Shown: one piece after another, positions 7,727 through 15,308 of the stretch
Layout: every line of letters starts with the position of its first letter
How positions within the stretch are numbered: the stretch's first letter is position 1
Assembly: GCF_001439695.1 (NCBI RefSeq)
Contig: NZ_JYLL01000006.1
Location: forward strand, 248,001-312,000
DNA: 64,000 nucleotides
Direction: 5' to 3'
Source of the DNA: Pseudomonas veronii
Lineage (GTDB): Bacteria > Pseudomonadota > Gammaproteobacteria > Pseudomonadales > Pseudomonadaceae
The notes under the pieces: generated by a model
Told to the model about the DNA's origin: nothing
Databases searched by the model: none
The model's input: only the letters and a program-made list of their open reading frames with translations
Translations under genes and position numbers: made by a program

Positions 7727-8805
7727 GGCTTCGACTCCTGAGGGGTGCGGTGCAACGGGCTGACTTCTGCGGCGCGGCGCAGGTAGGAACTGGCGTAGGC
7801 GGCCGAACGCGCGGCCAATAGCGGGTCATTCGAAGCCTCGATGCCGCTTGGCAGAATCAGCGGATCGAAGTTGATGTCGCGGCAATCGCCGTCTGCTTGC
7901 GCTTGGCTGCTTTGCAGCACCAGGGTGCCGGCGTTGAGTATTTTGTGCTCGCCGATCCAGGGTTTGCTTGCATCGTCGAGCGGATCGCCGGGGTTGGCCA
8001 GGGTCAGGTTCAACTGCCAACGCAGCGGTCCGGAAGCCAGGCGTTGCACCAGGTCTTTTTCCAGGAAGTCACTGCCGGCTGGCGCGGTATCGCCCACAGC
8101 ATCCTGGCTTTGCGCGACAACCGCCCAACGCACGGCCTGGCGCTTGCCATCGGCGCCCACCAGGAAAAACGCGTTGATGCCGTTGTAGGTTTCCGTCGCA
8201 TAGCTGGCGGATGGCTTGGCCGTCTTGACCCACGCCAGGAACGGCGCGGCCTCGGGATGGGCCGCAAAGAACGCCGGCATATTCGCCGGGTTGGGCTTGC
8301 CGGTGGCTGGATCGGGCGCGCCGGCCTTGAGCAGTTGATAGAACGCCTCGGGGGTGCCCACCGGAAACACCGGCATGCTGTTCATCCCGGTGCGCCACTG
8401 CTGGCCGTTGGCCTGGCTGAATTGCACGGCAAAACTGCGGATTGGCACACTGCTGTCCGGCGCGTAGGGGTTACCGCTGGGCAAGGCAAACCTACCGATC
8501 AAAGGGGTCCTGGCCGCATTGAATACCTGGGCACTGGAGTAGGCACGCGCCTCGGCGCTGCTCTCGAAGTACCCCGCGACACACACGCCCTTGGCATGGT
8601 TGCGCCGAAACCCCGGGTGGATGCCGTTATTGGTTTCCAGGGCATTGACCAGGGTTTTGGGCTGCAGGCGTTGTGGGTCGAAGGTGCCGTTGACGTAGGC
8701 AAACGCCCCGGCGACAGCCGCTACCACGCCACCGATACACGCCAGCCTGATCGCCAGGCTGGCCGTGCTGAGTGGCGGACGGGGCGGTGATGAGTGATCT
8801 ACCAT
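7723..8805 (-). CDS. Catalase-family peroxidase (SrpA-like), membrane-anchored
   Basis: 360 residues. A single N-terminal hydrophobic segment (about residues 17-39) would anchor it with the enzyme domain in the periplasm. The distal histidine lies in RRNHAKGVC and the heme-proximal tyrosine is probably in the C-terminal SAAYASSYLRR stretch. It is short for a catalase and fits the SrpA or catalase-related peroxidase group, which reduces peroxides with electrons from a partner. GGAG at 8812-8815 supports the start. It is the first gene of an operon with cytochrome b561, preceded by an ECF-type promoter almost identical to that of the sigma gene at 12831. Confidence 0.9.
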   Translation of the reverse strand: MVDHSSPPRPPLSTASLAIRLACIGGVVAAVAGAFAYVNGTFDPQRLQPKTLVNALETNNGIHPGFRRNHAKGVCVAGYFESSAEARAYSSAQVFNAARTPLIGRFALPSGNPYAPDSSVPIRSFAVQFSQANGQQWRTGMNSMPVFPVGTPEAFYQLLKAGAPDPATGKPNPANMPAFFAAHPEAAPFLAWVKTAKPSASYATETYNGINAFFLVGADGKRQAVRWAVVAQSQDAVGDTAPAGSDFLEKDLVQRLASGPLRWQLNLTLANPGDPLDDASKPWIGEHKILNAGTLVLQSSQAQADGDCRDINFDPLILPSGIEASNDPLLAARSAAYASSYLRRAAEVSPLHRTPQESKP

Positions 8806-8848
8806 GAAAAGCTCCAGGGCACATGGCCAAGGGGAAATTGAGCTATGA

Positions 8849-8873
8849 GACGAATCCCATGTAGGTTTATTCC
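8849..8873 (-). promoter_or_regulatory. ECF-type promoter of the catalase/b561 operon
   Basis: Read on the minus strand: GGAAT (8873-8869), exactly 16 bases, CGTC (8852-8849). The spacer also shares the AACCTACA and GGGA blocks with the promoter at 12773-12797 in front of the ECF sigma gene. The same -35/-10 elements and spacing argue for one sigma factor reading both. Confidence 0.85.
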
Positions 8874-8925
8874 TCCTTCACTGTAGTTTTTTTCAGAGCA
8901 GCCCAGCGCCGAGTCCTTGGCCCTC

Positions 8926-9690
8926 CTACACCCGATTAAACGCGGCCGGTCGCTTGTCGAGAAACGCCTGCATGCCCTCCTGCTGATCGGGCGTGGCGAA
9001 CAGACTGTGGAACAGTCGGCGTTCCAGCCGCACGCCCTCGTGCAGCCCGAGCTGCAGGGATTGCTCGACCGCCTCGCGCGCCGCCCGGGTGGCCAGGCGA
9101 GAAAAACCGGCGATTTGCGCGGCCACCGCCAGCGTCTGCTCCAGCAAGCTCGCCGCCGGATAGACACGCGACACCAACCCGGCCTGCTCAGCCTCATGAG
9201 CCGTCATCGGCCGCCCGGTCAGCACCAGATCCATGGTCTTGGCCTTGCCGATCAAGCCTGTCAGACGTTGGGTCGCCCCCATGCCAGGGATCACGCCGAG
9301 CTTGATCTCCGGCTGGGCAAAGGTGGCGCTATCGGCGGCAAAGATCATGTCGCACATCAGCGCCAGTTCGCACCCTCCGCCGAAGGCGTAACCGTTGACG
9401 GCGGCGATGGTCGGCGTGCGCAAGCGGGTAAATGCCTCCCAGCCGACGAAGTAATCCTCGTTGAGCATGTCCTGATAGGTCTTGCCGCTCATCTCCTTGA
9501 TATCGGCTCCGGCGGCAAAATACTGCGCACCGCCGGTGATGACAAAACACCCGACCTGAGGGTCCTGGTCCAGGGCCTCCAGACAAGAAACCAGCTCGGT
9601 CATCAGCGCCGAGTTCAGCGCATTCTTGACCTGGGGACGATTGAGCCTGACCAGGACCACCCGACCCTGACGCTCGATCACTACATTCAT
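8926..9690 (-). CDS. Enoyl-CoA hydratase/isomerase family protein
   Basis: 254 residues from the ATG at 9690, chosen because GGAGGT lies 4 bases upstream; a longer frame runs upstream without support. Crotonase-fold oxyanion stretches AAGADIKEM and GYAFGGGCELALMCD are intact, with the catalytic glutamate region further on (QPEIKLGVIPG). The set of residues fits a true hydratase, similar to PaaF/FadB-type enzymes of beta-oxidation or phenylacetate breakdown; the substrate cannot be read from the sequence. It is downstream of the TmpA-like gene on the same strand with a 43-bp gap and may belong to that operon. Confidence 0.88.
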   Translation of the reverse strand: MNVVIERQGRVVLVRLNRPQVKNALNSALMTELVSCLEALDQDPQVGCFVITGGAQYFAAGADIKEMSGKTYQDMLNEDYFVGWEAFTRLRTPTIAAVNGYAFGGGCELALMCDMIFAADSATFAQPEIKLGVIPGMGATQRLTGLIGKAKTMDLVLTGRPMTAHEAEQAGLVSRVYPAASLLEQTLAVAAQIAGFSRLATRAAREAVEQSLQLGLHEGVRLERRLFHSLFATPDQQEGMQAFLDKRPAAFNRV

Positions 9691-9733
9691 AGGCACCTCC
9701 ATTGATTGATATCGTTTAATGAACACACGCACT

Positions 9734-11032
9734 TCACGAATCCCAGATCGCGCCATAGGCGGGTATCCCCCGGGCTTCCAGCTCTTGCACGACCTGCTGC
9801 GTCAGTCGTTGGTTGGCGATACAGATCACAGCCTCCGCGCCACAGGCTTGCACGGCGCCGTAGGCCAACTGCACCAGGTCAGGTTTGCCGCGCTCATCGG
9901 TGTCCCAGATCAACGCGTCGGGCTGGGCACCCAGGATCTCGTCGACCCATTCGTCGCCGTAGGTCTTGCGCGGGCTGCGGGTCGACCAGATCAGCTGGAT
10001 CGGCAGCCGCGCCGCGAGTAAATGCGGCATGACCGGACCGATCCCGCTGCCGGTAGCGACGTACACCACCGACTTGAACAGGGTTTCCACATTGGCCACG
10101 CCGGCAGTGGTGATGCCCTTGACCCATACATGGCTCGGCAAGTCCTCTATAAACCGCCCCGTCCAATCCCCGGCGCGGGAGATGGTCAGCCGAAACCCGG
10201 CCTGGCCCGGCGTGGGGATGTTGGCAAAGGAGTGCCACTCCAGCAGCGGATGCCGGCTGATCGCGGTCGACGAACCGGCGAAAGGCGTGGTGTGGGTAAA
10301 ACGCGTAATCACCGCATGCCCGGAAGGCCGCGTGTGTTCAACGGCAACCTTGCGCAGCCGCAGCCAGGGCAGCGCGATGCTCAGCGTCAACAGCACCAGC
10401 ATCCAGAACGCGCCACTGTGCAACAGGCTCGCAAAGCTATCGACGGACGCCTGCAACGTCAGCCCCCAAAACAACAGCAACGCGCCCCACCCCGCAAACC
10501 GATGAACCCGCTCGAAGCCATTGTGAAATCGCCCCCGAATGCGCGGTTGAGCCATGACCACCATCAACAGCAACACGCCGAGCAACATAGCCCCGAGCCA
10601 CAACCCGGCGAGCGAAACGCTGCCCGGCTGCTGCAGATAGTCCGTGGCCCGCACACCGACCCACCCCGCGAACCAACCCGTGGCCGCCAGGGCCGCGCCG
10701 CTGTGCAGCCCGCCGAAGTGGTACACCTTGGCCGCACTGCGCCGCACACGCAGCGGCCAGGTGACAGGGACACGCGTCGCCAGCCAGAACAACGCATTGA
10801 TCAGGTATTGCTGGCGAATCAGGATCGCCAGCGACAGGTTGATCAGCACCAGCTCCGACAACGTCTGCGCGGTGATGCCCGGCAGGCCGACGCCGAACAC
10901 GGCAAACGCGAGGTTGCTGATCAACACCAGCGCCATCAGGCGGTTGTAGTAGGAAAACACCGGCAACGCCGTCCAGCGCCGCCAGAGCGCCGGCTTGGGC
11001 GGCACCACGGTTTGGCTCAGCGCATCAAGCAT
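9734..11032 (-). CDS. TmpA/TmpL-type membrane flavoprotein (ferric-reductase-like)
   Basis: 432 residues. The N-terminal half has about six hydrophobic segments with histidines (KVYHFGGLHSG, ERVHRFAGWG). The C-terminal half is a ferredoxin-reductase-like unit with a flavin-binding stretch (SRAGDWTGRF) and a nucleotide-binding glycine motif (ATGSGIGPVMPHL). It resembles the fungal TmpA family of membrane flavoproteins. The start overlaps the preceding adenylation gene by 8 bases, so the pair is translated together. In fungal TmpL an AMP-binding domain and this type of module form one polypeptide; here they are split. Electron acceptor and substrate are unknown. Confidence 0.78.
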   Translation of the reverse strand: MLDALSQTVVPPKPALWRRWTALPVFSYYNRLMALVLISNLAFAVFGVGLPGITAQTLSELVLINLSLAILIRQQYLINALFWLATRVPVTWPLRVRRSAAKVYHFGGLHSGAALAATGWFAGWVGVRATDYLQQPGSVSLAGLWLGAMLLGVLLLMVVMAQPRIRGRFHNGFERVHRFAGWGALLLFWGLTLQASVDSFASLLHSGAFWMLVLLTLSIALPWLRLRKVAVEHTRPSGHAVITRFTHTTPFAGSSTAISRHPLLEWHSFANIPTPGQAGFRLTISRAGDWTGRFIEDLPSHVWVKGITTAGVANVETLFKSVVYVATGSGIGPVMPHLLAARLPIQLIWSTRSPRKTYGDEWVDEILGAQPDALIWDTDERGKPDLVQLAYGAVQACGAEAVICIANQRLTQQVVQELEARGIPAYGAIWDS

Positions 11033-12632
11033 GGCCAGACTCCTGCGGCGCGAACGCCTGCAATGCCACCCACCGTTGGCGCGCCCGTTGCAGCAACAAC
11101 GCCTTGTCGATCTTGCCCCTGGCGGTCAGTGGAAAATGCTCCACCACGTCAATCAGTGACGGCACGCAGTAGTAGGCCAGGCGCTGCTCGCATTGGCGTC
11201 GGCAGGACGCCACATCGGCGCTGGCCGGCGAAACAAAGGCGACCAAGGTGCGGCTGTCGAGTTTTAGCGTGACGGCCCGCGTGCAGCCATCGCCGGCTTC
11301 CAGGGCGCTGGACACCGCGTCCAGCTCTACCCGGAACCCGCGGACTTTCACTTGGTCATCGACGCGCCCCAGGTGCTCGAGTTGCCCGTCGGCCGTCCAG
11401 CGTCCCAGGTCGCGTGTGCGGAACATCATGGCGTCGCCGCCCACAAAGGGGTCCGGGCGGTACCGTTCGTGGGTCAATGCGCGGTTGTTCAGGTAGCCCG
11501 CCGTTACCCCGGCGCCGCCCGCCCACATTTCCCCGGCTTGCCCCGCCTCACAGGGGCGGCCCTGTTCGTCGAGCACATACACGCTGTTGTTGGGGGTCGG
11601 CTGGCCGATGGTCAATGGTGTGCCAGGCACATGCCGATGCAGCGTATTGACGATGGTGGTTTCGGTGGGGCCGCAGCCGTTGTAGAACGTGCAATACGCC
11701 GCCCAACGCTCGGCCAGGGCCTGGGAACAGGGTTCTCCGGCGACCGCGACCACCTGGAGATCGGGGCACTGCCGAGGATCGAGGCCCGCCAGGATCGAAG
11801 GGGTTGCGATCAACACATGGCACTGTGCAGCGGTCTGCGCAATGGCTTTGCCGCGAATCAGCAACGTCGCGCCATGGGCCAGGCAGCCGAGTATTTCCCA
11901 GGCCGCCATGTCGAAGCCGATATTGAGGATCTGCCCGACGTTGCGGCCCGGCGCCATGCCCATCCGCCCGGGCTGCGTCAACAGGATGTTGCATACGTTA
12001 CGGTGACTGACACACACGCCGTTGGGGCGCCCCGTGGTGCCGGACGTGAACAGCACGAAACACAGGTCGTGGGTGTCGACGACGGCGCCCACCGGCTTAT
12101 TGTCCTGGGCGATCCAGGGCACTTCGGCCAGGAACGTGTCCAGGCACAAGCTGCGATGGGCGGCGTCTGACGGGATGCGATCCGCCAGGTGCGACAGGGT
12201 CAGGATCAGCGGGCTGGTCAATGACTCGAGGACCATGGCCAGTTGCAGGGGCGGGACGATTCTGGCGTCCTGCGGCACATACGCGGCGCCGACCTTCAAC
12301 ACGGCCAACAGGCCCACCAGCATGGGGATCGAACGCTCGACGAACAGCGCCACAGTGTCGCCGCGTTTGACGCCCTGCTCGATCAATCCCGCGGCCAAAC
12401 GATTGGCTTGGCGGTTGAGTTGTTCATAACTGATGCGCTGCCCCGCACACACTGCCGCCGTCGCATGCGGTGCCAGCGCCGCTTGCGCTTCGATGGCGTG
12501 GTGGATACAGGCGGCGCTCGGCGGGGTCGATGGGCCAAAGCCCCATTGCTCAACCAAGGCGCGCTGCAGGACAGGCAGAGGCGCCAGCATGGGCGGGGAA
12601 AAAAGCGGTTTTTCGGTCGGTGAAAACATCAT
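11025..12632 (-). CDS. Stand-alone adenylation (AMP-binding) enzyme, NRPS type
   Basis: 535 residues with the standard adenylation core motifs in order: LKVGAAYVPQD, the P-loop LFTSGTTGRPNG, FDMAAWE, NGCGPTETT, the ATP-binding RTRDLGRW, GRVDDQVKVRGFR, and the C-terminal catalytic lysine in LTARGKIDK. The aspartate of FDMAAW fits activation of an amino acid, but the rest of the pocket code is not one I recognise. No carrier-protein, condensation or thioesterase domain follows. It overlaps the TmpA-like membrane flavoprotein gene by 8 bases. ATG at 12632, or 12629, is preceded by GAGGG. Divergent from the ECF sigma gene. Confidence 0.85.
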   Translation of the reverse strand: MMFSPTEKPLFSPPMLAPLPVLQRALVEQWGFGPSTPPSAACIHHAIEAQAALAPHATAAVCAGQRISYEQLNRQANRLAAGLIEQGVKRGDTVALFVERSIPMLVGLLAVLKVGAAYVPQDARIVPPLQLAMVLESLTSPLILTLSHLADRIPSDAAHRSLCLDTFLAEVPWIAQDNKPVGAVVDTHDLCFVLFTSGTTGRPNGVCVSHRNVCNILLTQPGRMGMAPGRNVGQILNIGFDMAAWEILGCLAHGATLLIRGKAIAQTAAQCHVLIATPSILAGLDPRQCPDLQVVAVAGEPCSQALAERWAAYCTFYNGCGPTETTIVNTLHRHVPGTPLTIGQPTPNNSVYVLDEQGRPCEAGQAGEMWAGGAGVTAGYLNNRALTHERYRPDPFVGGDAMMFRTRDLGRWTADGQLEHLGRVDDQVKVRGFRVELDAVSSALEAGDGCTRAVTLKLDSRTLVAFVSPASADVASCRRQCEQRLAYYCVPSLIDVVEHFPLTARGKIDKALLLQRARQRWVALQAFAPQESGHA

Positions 12633-12670
12633 GGATACACCCTCATCGGTTGACTGCCGAAAAATGGCTG

Positions 12671-12704
12671 GCAGGTACGAGGGTGGATTGAGGTACGAGC
12701 CTGC
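12671..12704. repeat. Tandem AGGTACGAG repeat inside a GCAGG/CCTGC inverted repeat
   Basis: AGGTACGAG occurs at 12673-12681 and again at 12691-12699, 18 bp apart, and the block is framed by GCAGG (12671-12675) and CCTGC (12700-12704). It lies 39 bp before the adenylation gene start. A further inverted repeat, GAAACTT/AAGTTTC, lies at 12729-12758. Both are candidate regulator-binding sites in the divergent region; no regulator is identified. Confidence 0.4.
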
Positions 12705-12772
12705 GATTACAGGCGCTCAGGCTTTACAGAAACTTCTCACCGACACGCGTAAAGTTTCTTTTCATCGCGAGT

Positions 12773-12799
12773 GGAATAACCTACAGGGAGCAGCGTCTA
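12773..12799 (+). promoter_or_regulatory. ECF-type autoregulated promoter of the sigma gene
   Basis: GGAAT (12773-12777), 16 bases, CGTC (12794-12797), 31 bp before the sigma factor start codon. The same two elements with the same spacing and a very similar spacer occur at 8849-8873 before the catalase operon. ECF sigma factors commonly transcribe their own gene. Confidence 0.85.
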
Positions 12800-12830
12800 C
12801 CTGCACACAACCGGTTAGACTCGACTCCCC

Positions 12831-13337
12831 ATGCATGAACTCGACGAACAGTTACGTGAACTCATCCCCAGGCTGCGGCGCTTTGCCCTGTCCCTGAGCC
12901 GTAACGCCAGCAGCGCCGACGACCTGGTGCAATCGACCCTGGAACGGGCGATCACCCGCTGGGCCGACAAAACCGTCGACGGCGACCTGCGCGCCTGGCT
13001 GTTCTCGATCCTCTACCGGCAGTTCCTCGATGCCCATCGGCGCACCCGGCGCTATGCGCGCATGCTCGAGTTCTTCACCGGCCGCGACGATGTGCAGCCG
13101 TCGGTCGAACGCACGGTAATCGCCCAGTCGACCCTGCAAGCCTTCGACCGGCTCAACAGCGAACAGCGCGCCCTGCTGTTGTGGGTGTCGGTCGAAGGCT
13201 TGAGCTACAAGGAAGTCGCGCAGATTCTCGACGTGCCCATCGGCACTGTGATGTCGCGTCTGTCCAGGGCGCGCCAAGCCCTGCGTCAACTCAGCGATGG
13301 CGAAATGACCAGCCCTTCCCTGCGGATACTCAAATGA
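12831..13337 (+). CDS. ECF sigma factor (sigma-70 family)
   Basis: 168 residues with sigma region 2 (ALSLSRNASSADDLVQSTLERA and RAWLFSILYR, about residues 18-70) and region 4 helix-turn-helix (GLSYKEVAQILDVPIGTVMSRLSRAR, about 125-150). Its stop overlaps the anti-sigma start (ATGA), so the two are translationally coupled. Autoregulated promoter at 12773. The matching promoter at 8849 points to the catalase-peroxidase/b561 operon as its main target, so an oxidative or envelope-redox signal is likely. That signal is inferred, not shown. Confidence 0.93.
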   Translation: MHELDEQLRELIPRLRRFALSLSRNASSADDLVQSTLERAITRWADKTVDGDLRAWLFSILYRQFLDAHRRTRRYARMLEFFTGRDDVQPSVERTVIAQSTLQAFDRLNSEQRALLLWVSVEGLSYKEVAQILDVPIGTVMSRLSRARQALRQLSDGEMTSPSLRILK

Positions 13338-14071
13338 TCAGCCTGCCCCCCAGCGAACGCGATTTGCATGCCTACGTCGACCAGCAACTGCCGGAGAGCG
13401 ATCGACGCGTGCTGGAAACCTACTTGGCCGCCCACCCCGAGGTCGCCTCCCAGGTGCATGCCTGGCAGCAGGACGCGCACGTATTGCGCGCCGCCTTGAG
13501 TGGCGCGTTGCAGCAGCCGGCCAACCCGGCCCTGGACCCGGCGCTGATCCGCCAGCGCATCAAGCAGCAGTCGCGCCGCCATTTCGCCACGGCGGCGGTG
13601 TTGCTGATGGCGGTCAGCCTCGGCGGCCTGGGTGGCTGGCAGGCGCGCGAAGCCACGCAACCGCCCATGCTGCCCATGGCCGATGCCATGCAGGCTTACC
13701 GCCTGTTTGCCCAGGACGGTGTGCTGCCCGCCGACTATCACGCCCAGGGCAACGCCACGATGCAAACCTGGCTCGACCGCTATTTCAACCAGGCCCAGCG
13801 TCTACCCGACTTGAGCCAGGCGGGTTTCACCGCCGTCAGCGGGCGCTTGCTCAGCACCGAACAAGGCGCAGCGGCGATGGTGCTGTACGAGGATCGGCAA
13901 GGCCGGCACATCAGTTTCTACATCCGCCCGCCGGGCCCGGAAAATAACTTCCTGCCCCGCGGCAGCCGCAGCGCCGATGGTTTGCTCGCCGAGTACTGGT
14001 CCGGCGGCGGGTACAACTACGCAATGGTCAGCCCGCAGGGGCTGCCGACCACGCCGCTGCTGCAGTTCTGA
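13334..14071 (+). CDS. Anti-sigma factor, single-pass membrane protein
   Basis: 245 residues from the ATG at 13334 overlapping the sigma stop. The cytoplasmic N-terminal part begins ERDLHAYVDQQLPE, a pattern seen in many anti-sigma domains, and continues helical to about residue 75. One membrane segment (about 80-105, TAAVLLMAVSLGGLGGW) follows, then a periplasmic domain rich in aromatic and charged residues. It has no CXXC/HXXXC zinc-binding set, so it is not a ZAS-type redox anti-sigma. It should hold the ECF factor at the membrane until a periplasmic signal arrives. Confidence 0.88.
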   Translation: MISLPPSERDLHAYVDQQLPESDRRVLETYLAAHPEVASQVHAWQQDAHVLRAALSGALQQPANPALDPALIRQRIKQQSRRHFATAAVLLMAVSLGGLGGWQAREATQPPMLPMADAMQAYRLFAQDGVLPADYHAQGNATMQTWLDRYFNQAQRLPDLSQAGFTAVSGRLLSTEQGAAAMVLYEDRQGRHISFYIRPPGPENNFLPRGSRSADGLLAEYWSGGGYNYAMVSPQGLPTTPLLQF

Positions 14072-14188
14072 AGCCCACGCCTCGTAAAGGCCATGCGTTT
14101 TCGAGATGGCTGGCGGCGCGCTTCGCTATTGGTCAAATCCCGATTGTCGCCCTAAAGTGAGCGACCACCGCACACAGAGTGACTCCCC

Positions 14189-15283
14189 TTGGCGCCGCGT
14201 TCCCTGATCCGTCGTTTGCTCGGTAAAAAACACCCCACCCACGACGACTCCCCCATCCCCACCTTCTTTCAGACCAAGGCCGAGCAGCACGGCTATACCC
14301 TCAGCGCCGCACAGGCCCGGGCGATTGCGGCGATGGCGCGCGAGACCCACCACCTGCTCGCCGGCCAGCCCACCCGCAGCCTGTATTTGCACGGGCCGGT
14401 GGGGCGCGGCAAAAGTTGGCTGCTGGACGGGTTTTTCCAGGCATTGCCGATCGCCGAAAAACAACGCGTGCATTTCCATGATTTTTTCGCCCGCCTGCAC
14501 CGGGGCATGTTCGCCCACCGTCAGCACCACGACGCACTGGCGGTGACCCTGGATGCGCTGCTGGACGGCTGCCGCGTGCTGTGTTTCGACGAATTCCATG
14601 TCCACGATATCGGCGATGCGATGCTGATCAACCGCCTGTTCAAGGCGTTGTTCCAACGTCGCGTCCTGGTGCTGGTGACGTCCAATTATCCGCCGCAAGG
14701 GCTGTTGCCCAACCCGCTGTACCACGAGCGATTCAAGCCGGTGATCGACCTGATCGCGGCGCGCATGGACGTGCTGGAAGTCAGCTCGCCCAAGGACTTC
14801 CGCAGCCTGCCCCAGGCCCATGCCGAACAGCGCTTCAGCAGCGGTCGGTACGTGTGGCCGGGTACACCGGCGCAGCGAACCGCGCTCGGGCTGCCGGCCA
14901 CGGATTGCCCGGCGCAGGTGCTGACGGTCGGCAACCGCCAGTTGCGCTGCCGCAGCCAGCAGGCACGGCGCATCGCCTTCACCTTCCATGACCTCTGCGA
15001 ACAACTCACGGCGGTGATGGATTACCTGCTGCTGTGCCAGGACTTCAACGAGTGGATCATCGACGGGCTGCCGCACCTGGCAGACTGCCCGATCGCCGTG
15101 CAACAGCGCTTTATCAACCTGGTGGACGTGCTCTACGACCAGGATAAACAGCTGATCCTGATCGGCGCGCACCCGCTGGAGCAGGCCTTGAGCGGCCAGG
15201 CCATCGATCTGGCGCGCACCGCCAGTCGCCTGAACCAATTGCAGGCGGTCCACCCGCAACACACACCCGACCCGGTATCATGA
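14189..15283 (+). CDS. ZapE-like (AFG1 family) AAA+ ATPase paralog
   Basis: 364 residues with Walker A (HGPVGRGKS, near residue 70), Walker B (VLCFDEFHV, near 135) and sensor motif LVTSNYPPQ. The AFG1/ZapE family includes the E. coli division protein ZapE that destabilises FtsZ rings. The start is a TTG at 14189; the first internal ATG would delete about 48 residues before Walker A, so TTG is preferred, though no strong ribosome site is seen. Pseudomonads usually carry another zapE near sspA, so this is probably a paralog. It lies 25 bp before the LRR kinase gene on the same strand and is likely co-transcribed. Confidence 0.82.
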   Translation: MAPRSLIRRLLGKKHPTHDDSPIPTFFQTKAEQHGYTLSAAQARAIAAMARETHHLLAGQPTRSLYLHGPVGRGKSWLLDGFFQALPIAEKQRVHFHDFFARLHRGMFAHRQHHDALAVTLDALLDGCRVLCFDEFHVHDIGDAMLINRLFKALFQRRVLVLVTSNYPPQGLLPNPLYHERFKPVIDLIAARMDVLEVSSPKDFRSLPQAHAEQRFSSGRYVWPGTPAQRTALGLPATDCPAQVLTVGNRQLRCRSQQARRIAFTFHDLCEQLTAVMDYLLLCQDFNEWIIDGLPHLADCPIAVQQRFINLVDVLYDQDKQLILIGAHPLEQALSGQAIDLARTASRLNQLQAVHPQHTPDPVS

Positions 15284-15308
15284 GCGCCTTTTTACGCCCC
15301 CTTGCCGA

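Noticed and set aside
8896..9756. Longer start of the enoyl-CoA hydratase at 9756
   Set aside because: The extra residues have no family match and the ATG at 9690 has GGAGGT at ideal spacing.
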